A stretch of 16,106 nucleotides of DNA, from assembly GCA_031269635.1 (NCBI GenBank), contig JAISYY010000403.1, forward strand, positions 1-16,106, in the 5' to 3' direction. Below are positions 8,615-15,341 of this stretch, piece after piece (positions within the stretch are counted from its first letter, which is position 1; the number at the start of each line of letters is the position of its first letter). Position numbers and translations under genes: made by a program. This stretch comes from Tannerella sp. (GTDB lineage Bacteria; Bacteroidota; Bacteroidia; Bacteroidales; Tannerellaceae). A model generated the notes under the pieces. That model saw only the letters and a list, made by a program, of their open reading frames with translations. It was not told the origin of the DNA and did no database searches.

Positions 8615-8752
8615 GTTTATATGTTTTTCGACTTCGCCCGTCAAAAAAATTCTGGCGCATGACAGCATAAGTGTTATCTTCCCACATGTTATATAATAAA
8701 AATCCGGAATTAACCAACACGGACGTATTAGTAATCATGAGATTTCTTATAA

Positions 8753-8767
8753 ATTGTGCTGCACAAT
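8753..8767. repeat. Perfect 15-nt odd palindrome
   Basis: ATTGTGC and GCACAAT flank a single central T. It could be a regulator-binding site or a tiny hairpin. No gene lies close downstream, so no target can be named. Confidence 0.4.
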
Positions 8768-8964
8768 ATATTATATTTTTTTTATAAATACCACAAAATA
8801 CACGAAAAAATTTAGCTAAATGGAGTATTTAGTAAAGTTTAATAAAAGGATGATTTCGGCATATCATTTATCCATCGTCAATTTCAAGAAAAAGGATTCC
8901 GGCGCAAAACTTATACGCGTAGTACATGGGACAACTATTACCTTACCTGTGAAATATTTTTTTT

Positions 8965-9014
8965 GGGGTGCTAAGAAAAATAATTTTTCATCATCGCCTT
9001 TTTTTGGCTGAGAT
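8965..9014 (+). other. Possible 5'-half remnant of a TPP aptamer
   Basis: GGGGTGCT (8965-8972) and GGCTGAGAT (9006-9014) are the two conserved 5'-side blocks of a THI box, in the right order, directly before the real riboswitch, which carries the same blocks at 9048-9055 and 9070-9078. The spacer between them is 41 nt (start to start) instead of 22 and contains GAAAAAT-A-ATTTTTC, which could extend the P3 arm. The 3' half (ACCC, the GAACCTGAT block, the CGTAGGGA block) does not follow; the thi -7 box comes instead. A decayed tandem copy is the likely reading; chance similarity in AT-rich DNA is not excluded. Confidence 0.4.
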
Positions 9015-9036
9015 AAGAAATTGTTTATTATATTTG
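9003..9036 (+). promoter_or_regulatory. Promoter of the thiamine operon
   Basis: TTTG at 9003-9006, a 22-nt spacer and TATATTTG at 9029-9036 match the Bacteroidetes consensus. The predicted start near 9040-9043 coincides with the first base-paired nucleotides of the TPP aptamer, so the transcript begins essentially with the riboswitch. The -33 box overlaps the upstream half-aptamer-like segment. Confidence 0.75.
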
Positions 9037-9042
9037 CACCGT

Positions 9043-9124
9043 CGTTAGGGGTGCTTTTCCTTTTGGAAGGGCTGAGATTAAACCCTCGAACCTGATATGT
9101 TGTAATTGGCATCGTAGGGAAACG
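9043..9124 (+). promoter_or_regulatory. TPP riboswitch (THI box) aptamer
   Basis: Binds thiamine pyrophosphate and controls the thi operon. Conserved blocks are GGGGTGCT (9048-9055), GGGCTGAGATT (9069-9079), ACCC (9082-9085), GAACCTGAT (9088-9096) and CGTAGGGA (9113-9120). Stems that can be drawn are P1, CGTT (9043-9046) with AACG (9121-9124); P2, AGGG (9047-9050) with CCCT (9083-9086); P3, CTTTTCC with GGAAGGG across 9054-9071; and a P4/P5 arm between 9091 and 9118. The 3' strand of P1 is also part of an antiterminator, which gives the switch its output. Confidence 0.95.
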
Positions 9125-9169
9125 GTTTAGCTGGAGACATAATAATATAAATTTGTTACAAGCCGTTTC
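9119..9169 (+). promoter_or_regulatory. Antiterminator of the thi leader
   Basis: GAAACGGTTT (9119-9128) can pair over 10 bp (one G-U) with AAGCCGTTTC (9160-9169). The first strand overlaps the 3' strand of aptamer P1, and the second is the 5' strand of the terminator stem. Without TPP this helix should form and allow read-through; with TPP, P1 forms, the helix is blocked and the terminator folds. The complementarity is seen; the switching is inferred. Confidence 0.75.
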
Positions 9170-9196
9170 GTATTTGTTGCGAAGCGGCTTTTTTTT
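9160..9196 (+). terminator. Intrinsic terminator of the thi riboswitch
   Basis: AAGCCGTTTCG (9160-9170) pairs with CGAAGCGGCTT (9180-9190) over 11 bp with one G-U pair and a 9-nt loop. An unbroken T run to 9196 follows. It lies just before the first thiD start codon, so premature termination would silence the entire operon. Confidence 0.92.
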
Positions 9197-9203
9197 GAAA
9201 TAC

Positions 9204-10031
9204 ATGATTATGGATCAAATGAAGAAACATTATAAAAGAGCGTTGACAATAGCCGGTAGCGATCCGAGCGGAGGCGCCGGGATTCAGGCTGATTTGAAAA
9301 CTTTTTCGGCTTGTGGCTGTTTCGGCATGTCTGTGATAGTAGCTGTTGTTGACGAGAATACGGTTGGCGTGACGGGCGTGCATCCCGTTCCCGTAAATTT
9401 CGTTACCGGGCAGATACGGTCCGTACTGGACGATATTGGTACGGATGCCGTAAAAATCGGTATGCTCCATTCGTCGGAACTCATCCGGGCTGTAAAAGCG
9501 GCGTTGTCTGCGTATGACATCGGAAATATCGTATTAGACCCTGTTATGGTAGCCACGTCAGGCGATAAGCTGCTGCAGGATGAAGCGGTTGAGACCTTAA
9601 AAAACGAACTTATCCCTTTTACGCGCATCATTACCCCGAACATACCGGAGGCCGAACTCCTGCTGGGGCGTAAGATAAACGGCCGGCATGATTTCCTGCC
9701 TGCCGTACGGGAACTGTCGGCCGGTTGCGGCGTGTCCGTTTTACTCAAAGCGGGACATCTGGACGAAGATTTGCTGACGGATGTGTTTTATAATGCCGAA
9801 ACAGACGAGATCACAGAACTCACGTCCGAACGTATCCATACGGTGAATACGCATGGTACGGGATGTACGTTATCGTCGGCTATCGCTGCGTTTTTAGCTC
9901 ATGACATGTCGCTTAACGACGCGGTCCGTCACGCTAAAGACTATATGGTATCGGCCATTGCTGCCGGTGCGGAATATGAAACAGGCAAGGGGCATGGCCC
10001 CGTTCATCATTTTTTTGGGTTTTGGAAGTGA
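9204..10031 (+). CDS. thiD: Hydroxymethylpyrimidine/phosphomethylpyrimidine kinase ThiD
   Basis: Phosphorylates HMP and HMP-P to HMP-PP, the pyrimidine half of thiamine; a cytoplasmic ribokinase-fold enzyme. The ATP/substrate-loop signature AGSDPSGGAGIQAD is near the N-terminus, KIGML and LDPVMVATSGD are in the middle, and HGTGCTLSSAIAA carries the catalytic cysteine near the C-terminus. The HMP-contact segment reads DENTVGV where many homologues have AQNTxGV. ATGs at 9204, 9210 and 9219 are all possible starts; 9204 is the first after the terminator, while 9219 (MKKHYKRA) gives the length closest to the family (270). An upstream TTG at 9153 lies inside the riboswitch leader and is rejected. 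It is first in the thi operon, 32 nt before thiS. Confidence 0.95.
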   Translation: MIMDQMKKHYKRALTIAGSDPSGGAGIQADLKTFSACGCFGMSVIVAVVDENTVGVTGVHPVPVNFVTGQIRSVLDDIGTDAVKIGMLHSSELIRAVKAALSAYDIGNIVLDPVMVATSGDKLLQDEAVETLKNELIPFTRIITPNIPEAELLLGRKINGRHDFLPAVRELSAGCGVSVLLKAGHLDEDLLTDVFYNAETDEITELTSERIHTVNTHGTGCTLSSAIAAFLAHDMSLNDAVRHAKDYMVSAIAAGAEYETGKGHGPVHHFFGFWK

Positions 10032-10063
10032 GGTCGTGTAAACGGGAATAATTTAATGTATGT

Positions 10064-10264
10064 ATGAAAATAAAATTGAATGATAAAACGTACGAAACGG
10101 CGGAGGGGACAACGCTGGAACGGTTTATGCAGGAGCTGGGTATGCCGCTTCAGGGCATTGCCGTTGCGATTGATTATGAAGTGATCCCAAAAGGTCAGTG
10201 GTGCGAAACCGTGCTGGAGGACAAGATGGAGCTGATGATGATTCATGCCGTTTCGGGAGGTTAG
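10064..10264 (+). CDS. thiS: Sulfur-carrier protein ThiS
   Basis: A 66-residue ubiquitin-like protein that carries the thiazole sulfur as a C-terminal thiocarboxylate. It begins with the beta-strand MKIKLNDKTYE and ends in Gly-Gly (HAVSGG), the pair that ThiF adenylates and that ThiG uses as sulfur donor. Length and ending are canonical. It lies 32 nt after thiD and 18 nt before the ThiE/TenI-like gene. The activating enzyme ThiF is not encoded in this window. Confidence 0.95.
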   Translation: MKIKLNDKTYETAEGTTLERFMQELGMPLQGIAVAIDYEVIPKGQWCETVLEDKMELMMIHAVSGG

Positions 10265-10268
10265 GGAG

Positions 10269-10274
10269 AGGAGG
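10269..10274 (+). promoter_or_regulatory. Shine-Dalgarno-like AGGAGG before the ThiE/TenI-like gene
   Basis: A perfect AGGAGG lies 8 nt before the ATG at 10283 and only 2 nt before the ATG at 10277. This spacing favours 10283. Such sites are rare before Bacteroidetes genes, including the others in this operon. Confidence 0.5.
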
Positions 10275-10282
10275 TTATGTCT

Positions 10283-10945
10283 ATGCGACTTATCGCAATT
10301 ACGACCGAGTATTTTTTCGACAGGGAGCCGGAAGCGGTTAACCTGCTTTTTGGGGACGGGATGGAGGTATTGCATATTCGCAAGCCTTGTGCACCGTATG
10401 CCGGGATGATACGTTTCATCGGGCAGATTGACCGGGCTTTCCACTCGCGGATAGTTCTCCATGATCATTATGAACTGGCAAGCACGTTTGCTTTAAAGGG
10501 AATCCATGTGAACCGCCGGAATAATCCCGGCAATCCCGGTTTTTATGGCAAACAGGGTTTGTCGGTAAGTTGCTCCTGCCATTCCTTTGAGGAAGTTGCA
10601 GCCGTCTGCCCGGGTCATTCTTCAAAGGAGGGGCGTGCGGTTGTCCCGGCAGTATTTGATTATGCGTTTTTAAGTCCTGTTTTTGACAGCATTTCCAAGG
10701 CCGGCTATAAGCAGGGATTTACGCCGGAACAATTAAGCGATGCGGGGAACAGGGGCATCATAAATGATCGCGTCATTGCTTTGGGCGGAATTATGGCCGG
10801 AAGGATACCCGCAGTTCGTTCGTATGGTTTCGGAGGTGTAGCTGTTTTAGGCGCCTTATGGGGAACGCTGGCGGCAGATGGGAATATGAACGCTTTACAG
10901 GCTCGTTTCAACGAGTTGAAAAACGGATGCCGGATGTTAGCTTAA
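10283..10945 (+). CDS. ThiE/TenI-family paralogue (thiamine phosphate synthase-like)
   Basis: A 220-residue TIM-barrel protein of the ThiE/TenI family, next to a second, canonical ThiE. Blocks align but key positions differ: LHIRKP stands for the substrate loop QLRxK, VLHDHYELA for the DDHxDxA block, GIHVNRRN for GVHLGxxD (metal aspartate lost), and DYAFLSPVFDSISKAGY for the GPxxxTxTK loop. ALGGI near the end is normal. Homologues I recall run from SCHS directly to the DYxFLSP strand; here about a dozen extra residues rich in Gly, Ser and Val lie between (around 109-122). The catalytic histidine of Bacillus TenI (GHVFET) is a proline here. It could be a thiazole tautomerase-like or divergent synthase; neither is proven. 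The start at 10283 is set by AGGAGG; 10277 is the alternative. Confidence 0.85.
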   Translation: MRLIAITTEYFFDREPEAVNLLFGDGMEVLHIRKPCAPYAGMIRFIGQIDRAFHSRIVLHDHYELASTFALKGIHVNRRNNPGNPGFYGKQGLSVSCSCHSFEEVAAVCPGHSSKEGRAVVPAVFDYAFLSPVFDSISKAGYKQGFTPEQLSDAGNRGIINDRVIALGGIMAGRIPAVRSYGFGGVAVLGALWGTLAADGNMNALQARFNELKNGCRMLA

Positions 10946-10961
10946 CATTAAAAAAACGTGA

Positions 10962-11612
10962 ATGGAAGGTTTATTATTTATAACTCACCGGACAGAAAGG
11001 TATGACTACCTTCAGTCGGTTGAAATCGCCCTCGAAGGTGGTTGCAGGCAAATACAGCTTCGGATGAAAGACGTTCCGGCCGCGAAGGTGGAAGAAACGG
11101 CGCTTCATGCAAAAACTCTTTGCAACAGGTACAGGGCGGCATTGTATATTGACGATCATGTTGACGTATGCCGGAAGGTTGGCGCTACGGGCGTGCACCT
11201 TGGAAAGCAGGACATGCCGCCGGCCGAAGCGCGTGCCGTCCTGGGCAATAAATATGTTATAGGCGGTACGGCGAATACATTTGAAGATATATGCATGTTG
11301 TATAAACAGGGAGGGGTAGACTATATCGGTTTAGGCCCGTTCCGTTTTACGGCAACGAAGAAGAATCTCAGTCCTGTCTTAGGGCTGGAAGGATATCGCA
11401 CCATCATAAAGCGATGCAGGGAAAACGGGATATTCCTGCCGGTACTGGCTATCGGAGGGATAACGATTGCCGATATACCCGGCATTATGCAAACGGGAGT
11501 GTCGGGCATAGCGCTTTCCTCCACGATCCTGAACGCAGAAAACCCGGTGGAAGAAACCGGGAAAATCATTGCGCTGACAAGCGGTAAAAAAACGGCAAAC
11601 GTAAAAATATAA
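10962..11612 (+). CDS. thiE: Thiamine phosphate synthase ThiE
   Basis: Couples HMP-PP with thiazole phosphate carboxylate or thiazole phosphate to give thiamine phosphate; a cytoplasmic TIM barrel. The 216 residues match the family. Motifs in order: IQLRMKD (31-37), YIDDHVDVC (62-70) with the Mg2+-binding aspartate, GVHLGKQDM (77-85) with the second metal aspartate, GGTANT (101-106), YIGLGPFRFTATKKN (121-135) and VLAIGGI (161-167). All the residues missing from the preceding paralogue are present, so this is the working synthase of the operon. It lies 16 nt after that gene and 4 nt before thiG. Confidence 0.96.
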   Translation: MEGLLFITHRTERYDYLQSVEIALEGGCRQIQLRMKDVPAAKVEETALHAKTLCNRYRAALYIDDHVDVCRKVGATGVHLGKQDMPPAEARAVLGNKYVIGGTANTFEDICMLYKQGGVDYIGLGPFRFTATKKNLSPVLGLEGYRTIIKRCRENGIFLPVLAIGGITIADIPGIMQTGVSGIALSSTILNAENPVEETGKIIALTSGKKTANVKI

Positions 11613-11616
11613 TTGT

Positions 11617-12402
11617 ATGGAAAAATTAGTAATAGCAGGAAAGGAGTTCCGTTCGCGCCTTTTCCTGGGAACAGGAAAATTCGGGTCGAACGGTGTCATG
11701 AGCCGGGCAATCGAATCGTCGCAGACGGAAATGGTAACAGTCGCGATGAAAAGGCTTGACCTGGACAATAAGGAAGATGACATGCTGATGCATATCAAAA
11801 AACCGGGTATCCGGTTGTTGCCTAATACATCGGGTGTGCGCAATGCCAGGGAAGCTGTTTTCGCAGCAAAGCTGGCGCGCGAGGCTTTTGAGACAAACTG
11901 GTTGAAACTTGAAATTCACCCGGATCCCAAATATTTGCTGCCCGACCCGATAGAAACGTTGAAAGCAACGGAGGAACTGGCCAAACTTGGCTTTGTGGTG
12001 CTTCCATATATCCAGGCGGATCCTGTCCTTTGCAAGCTGCTTGAAGAAGCCGGGGCCGCTACCGTAATGCCGCTTGCCGCCCCTATCGGGACGAACAAGG
12101 GGTTGTGCACGCGCGATTTGCTGGAGATCATTATCGGACAGAGCAACGTCCCGGTAGTTATTGACGCCGGCCTTGGCGCACCGTCGCACGCTGCCGGGGC
12201 GATGGAGATGGGGGCGGATGCCGTGCTGGTCAATACGGCTATTGCCGTTGCAGGCGACCCCGTCACAATGGCAAATGCATTCCGGATAGCCGTCGAAAGC
12301 GGACGAATGGCTTTCGAGGCCGGACTGCCGGGACAGGCCGCAACGGCTGTTGCGAGCAGCCCGTTAACAACATTCCTGGAGAAGAATGAAAATTGTATAT
12401 AA
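11617..12402 (+). CDS. thiG: Thiazole synthase ThiG
   Basis: Builds the thiazole ring from deoxyxylulose 5-phosphate, dehydroglycine from ThiH, and sulfur from ThiS thiocarboxylate. The TIM barrel of 261 residues begins with LVIAGKEFRSRLFLGTGKF. The Schiff-base lysine is Lys97 in WLKLEIHPD, and the phosphate-binding GLGAPSHAA and VNTAIAVAGDP blocks are present. Length and motifs are complete. The stop codon is directly followed by the thiC ATG with no spacer, suggesting translational coupling. Confidence 0.97.
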   Translation: MEKLVIAGKEFRSRLFLGTGKFGSNGVMSRAIESSQTEMVTVAMKRLDLDNKEDDMLMHIKKPGIRLLPNTSGVRNAREAVFAAKLAREAFETNWLKLEIHPDPKYLLPDPIETLKATEELAKLGFVVLPYIQADPVLCKLLEEAGAATVMPLAAPIGTNKGLCTRDLLEIIIGQSNVPVVIDAGLGAPSHAAGAMEMGADAVLVNTAIAVAGDPVTMANAFRIAVESGRMAFEAGLPGQAATAVASSPLTTFLEKNENCI

Positions 12403-14097
12403 ATGAAAAAAGAACAGAGAATAGAATATCCTTCTTCACATAAAATCTATGTGAAAGGGGAAATCCATGATATAAAAGTAGGGATGCGCCTGGTGAACCT
12501 GACGGATACCGTGCATATTGCGGATGGGGAAAAATCGTTCGAGAAGAATCTTCCTGTAACGATATATGACACAAGCGGCCCGTATTCGGACAAAAAGGTG
12601 GCGATTGACATAACGAAGGGGTTACCCCGTTTGCGGCAGGAATGGATCGAGGAACGGAATGACACGGAACAGCCGGATGATTTTTCCTCGGCGTACGCGA
12701 TCGCACGGCGTGGGGATGAAAGCCTTGACGGTATCCGTTTCCCCGTGGTTCATAAGCCCCGGCGGGCGAAAGAGGGCCGGCCGGTAAGCCAGATGTATTA
12801 TGCCCGGCAGGGTATTGTCACGCCCGAAATGGAATATGTGGCTATCCGCGAAAACCAGCGCTGCGAAGAACCGGGAATAAGAACGCATATAACGCCCGAA
12901 TTTGTACGCAGGGAACTGGCGGCCGGAAGGGCGATCATTCCCGCAAATATAAATCACCCGGAAGCGGAGCCGATGATTATCGGCACGAATTTCCGGGTGA
13001 AGATAAACACGAATATCGGGAACTCGTCGCTTATGTCGGGGATTGACGAGGAAGTGGAGAAGGCGATATGGAGTTGTAAATGGGGGGGCGACACGATTAT
13101 GGATTTGTCGACAGGACGCTGTATTCACGAAACGCGCGAATGGATCATCCGCAATTCACCGGTGCCGGTCGGCACGGTTCCCCTTTACCAAACGCTTGAG
13201 AAGTTGAACGGGAAGATTGAAGATCTCGACTGGGAAATATACCGCGATACGCTGATCGAACAATGTGAGCAGGGTGTTGATTATTTCACGATTCACGCGG
13301 GGTTGCTTTGCTCGCACCTGCCGTTGCTGAAAGGCCGCACGACCGGAATCGTTTCACGCGGAGGCTCCATTATTGCGAACTGGATGGCGAAACGCGGGAA
13401 AGAGAACCTGTTTTATACGCATTTTGAGGATATATGCAGGATATTAAAACAGTATGACGTGGCGGTATCGCTTGGCGACGGTTTGCGTCCGGGCTGTATC
13501 GGGGATGCCAACGACGCGGGACAGTTTGCCGAACTTTCCGTCTTAGGCCGGCTTGCCAAAATCGCCTGGGAACATCATGTCCAGGTTCTGATCGAAGGCC
13601 CGGGACATGTCCCGATGCATAAGATCGCCGTTAATATGGACAGGCAACTGGCGGAGTGCCACGGCGCTCCCTTTTATACCTTGGGGCCACTGGCGACGGA
13701 CATCGCCCCGGGTTACGATCACATAACCTCGGCCATCGGCGCCGCACAGATTGCATGGTACGGAACGGCGATGATCTGTTACGTAACCCCCAAGGAACAT
13801 CTGGGCCTTCCGGATAAGGAAGACGTCAGGGCCGGGGTTGTCGCCTATAAAATAGCGGCTCATGCCGCCGATATTGCAAAGGGCCATCCCGGAGCACAGT
13901 TACGGGACGATGCATTGAGCAAGGCACGCTTTGATTTCCGCTGGAAGGATCAGTTTGCCCTTTCGCTTGATCCCGAACGTGCGCTTGAGTATTACAAGGC
14001 GGGCAGGCTGGGCGATGACAGCGGACACTGCACGATGTGCGGCCCTCATTTTTGCGCAATGAAACTGACTAAGGAATTGAATAATTGTATAAAATAA
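12403..14097 (+). CDS. thiC: Phosphomethylpyrimidine synthase ThiC (radical SAM)
   Basis: Rearranges aminoimidazole ribotide to HMP phosphate using an atypical radical-SAM cluster. The 564 residues match the short bacterial form. The [4Fe-4S] motif CxxCxxxxC is at Cys543, Cys546 and Cys551 near the C-terminus (GHCTMCGPHFC). Conserved barrel blocks such as NSPVPVGTVPLYQ, FTIHAGLL, SRGGSII, LGDGLRPG and EGPGHVPMHK are seen. It begins right after the thiG stop and is followed 6 nt later by thiH. The AIR substrate links it to purine synthesis elsewhere in the genome. Confidence 0.97.
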   Translation: MKKEQRIEYPSSHKIYVKGEIHDIKVGMRLVNLTDTVHIADGEKSFEKNLPVTIYDTSGPYSDKKVAIDITKGLPRLRQEWIEERNDTEQPDDFSSAYAIARRGDESLDGIRFPVVHKPRRAKEGRPVSQMYYARQGIVTPEMEYVAIRENQRCEEPGIRTHITPEFVRRELAAGRAIIPANINHPEAEPMIIGTNFRVKINTNIGNSSLMSGIDEEVEKAIWSCKWGGDTIMDLSTGRCIHETREWIIRNSPVPVGTVPLYQTLEKLNGKIEDLDWEIYRDTLIEQCEQGVDYFTIHAGLLCSHLPLLKGRTTGIVSRGGSIIANWMAKRGKENLFYTHFEDICRILKQYDVAVSLGDGLRPGCIGDANDAGQFAELSVLGRLAKIAWEHHVQVLIEGPGHVPMHKIAVNMDRQLAECHGAPFYTLGPLATDIAPGYDHITSAIGAAQIAWYGTAMICYVTPKEHLGLPDKEDVRAGVVAYKIAAHAADIAKGHPGAQLRDDALSKARFDFRWKDQFALSLDPERALEYYKAGRLGDDSGHCTMCGPHFCAMKLTKELNNCIK

Positions 14098-14103
14098 AAA
14101 ACG

Positions 14104-15222
14104 ATGCGTTTCATAGATTTAATAGATAATTACAGTTGGGACGGCGTCCGGGATATGATACGGTCCAAAACGCCGGAAGACGTAACGATGGCGCTGAATA
14201 AAAACGGGCTGTTGACCGTCGGCGATTTTATGGCTCTCATATCGCCGGCGGCGGAACCATTCCTGGAGCAAATGGCCGTCTTGAGCCGCAAATATACCCG
14301 GCAGCGCTTCGGGAAGACGATACAGTTCTACGTCCCGCTGTACCTGACCAATTCGTGCATAAACCACTGCGTCTATTGCGGCTTTAATTACAAGAACGAC
14401 ATCAGGCGTATCATTCTTACGGACGATCAGATATTGCAGGAAGTGGAGGCGATAAAAAGGATGGGTGATTTCCGGCATATACTCCTGGTCACGGGCGAAA
14501 ATCCGCGTGACGCGGGCGCCGGTTATATTGAAAATGCCATCCGGCTGGTGAGGCCCTTTTTCCCGTCGATCTCTATCGAAGTGCAGCCGCTGGAGGAAGA
14601 TGAATACCGGCGGCTGACCGGGTCCGGCATGAATGCCGTATATTGTTATCAGGAAACGTACAACAAGGCGCGTTATAAAGCCTATCATCCGAAGGGGATG
14701 AAATCAAAGTTCGACCGCCGGTTAGACGGCTTCGACCGTATGGGCCGGGCGGGAGTTCACAAGATCGGGCTTGGCGTACTGATCGGGCTTGAGGACTGGC
14801 GCACGGATGTCACTATGATGGCATACCACCTGCGCTATCTGCAAAAGACATACTGGCAGACCCGCTATTCGATTTCTTTTCCGCGTATGCGTCCTCACGC
14901 AGGCGACACGTTCCAGCCGAATGTCGTAATGCCGGACAGGGAACTGGCACAACTTATCTTTGCTTTCAGGATTTTTGACCACGACGTGGAACTCGCCCTG
15001 TCAACACGTGAAGACCGCACGTTCAGGGATCACATGACGACGTTAGGCGTGACGTCTCTGAGCGCAGGCTCGAAAACAGATCCCGGAGGATACGCCGTTT
15101 ACCGGACGGAACTCGAACAATTTGCCGTAAACGATGACCGTAATCCCGATGATGTCTTACATGCAGTGAAAAAACAGGATTACGAAGTAGTCTGGAAAGA
15201 CTGGGACTTGAGCTTGCAGTAA
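14104..15222 (+). CDS. thiH: 2-iminoacetate synthase ThiH (tyrosine lyase, radical SAM)
   Basis: Cleaves tyrosine to p-cresol and dehydroglycine (2-iminoacetate), the nitrogen and carbon donor for ThiG. The anaerobic radical-SAM route suits a Bacteroidales host and replaces glycine oxidase ThiO. The 372 residues match the family, with the cluster motif CxxxCxxC at Cys85, Cys89, Cys92 (NSCINHCVYCGF) and the conserved LLVTGENPR, IEVQPLEEDEY and ISFPRMRPHAG blocks. The C-terminus ends normally. It is the last thi gene in the window. No terminator is evident after it, and the next sequence, 37 nt on, is the end of a glycosyltransferase remnant on the other strand. Confidence 0.97.
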   Translation: MRFIDLIDNYSWDGVRDMIRSKTPEDVTMALNKNGLLTVGDFMALISPAAEPFLEQMAVLSRKYTRQRFGKTIQFYVPLYLTNSCINHCVYCGFNYKNDIRRIILTDDQILQEVEAIKRMGDFRHILLVTGENPRDAGAGYIENAIRLVRPFFPSISIEVQPLEEDEYRRLTGSGMNAVYCYQETYNKARYKAYHPKGMKSKFDRRLDGFDRMGRAGVHKIGLGVLIGLEDWRTDVTMMAYHLRYLQKTYWQTRYSISFPRMRPHAGDTFQPNVVMPDRELAQLIFAFRIFDHDVELALSTREDRTFRDHMTTLGVTSLSAGSKTDPGGYAVYRTELEQFAVNDDRNPDDVLHAVKKQDYEVVWKDWDLSLQ

Positions 15223-15230
15223 AAATGGGA

Positions 15231-15341
15231 AATGGGGAACCTCGAATACATTTTCAACCTCACTGCTTCATTGCGAGCTGCGACAATTTGATTTGCACCC
15301 GAAGGGATGGTTTAATTCTTAATTTTTCAAAGTTCCCCATT
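15231..15341. repeat. 10-bp inverted repeat just after thiH
   Basis: AATGGGGAAC (15231-15240) is the exact reverse complement of GTTCCCCATT (15332-15341), 91 nt apart. A short direct repeat ATTCTTAATT (15315-15324 and 15339-15348) lies at the right arm. The pair flanks the 3' end of the glycosyltransferase remnant and may mark a rearrangement; it is too short to be certain. Confidence 0.35.

Larger units (their letters stand above)
8615..9028. other. Intergenic region without a recognisable gene
   Basis: A 414-nt AT-rich stretch between the MATE gene and the thi promoter. Short reading frames here (for example 8820-9011 plus, 63 codons) have no recognisable homology or promoter and overlap riboswitch-like sequence, so I do not call them genes. 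It contains an odd 15-nt palindrome (8753-8767), overlapping small inverted repeats (TTTAGCTAAA at 8811-8820; CTAAAT/ATTTAG at 8816-8832) and a half TPP-aptamer-like segment at 8965-9014. No clear terminator for the MATE gene is seen. Confidence 0.6.

Noticed and set aside
7444..8670. A 408-codon plus-strand frame inside the MATE gene
   Set aside because: Out of frame with a clear MATE protein and rich in Arg/His as expected of a shadow frame.
8820..9011. A 63-codon plus-strand frame in the MATE-thi gap
   Set aside because: No promoter or recognisable homology, and its 3' end runs through the TPP-aptamer-like segment and the thi -33 box.
8864..9205. A 113-codon minus-strand frame across the thi leader
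   Set aside because: It is antisense to the riboswitch and terminator; conserved RNA structure explains the sequence.
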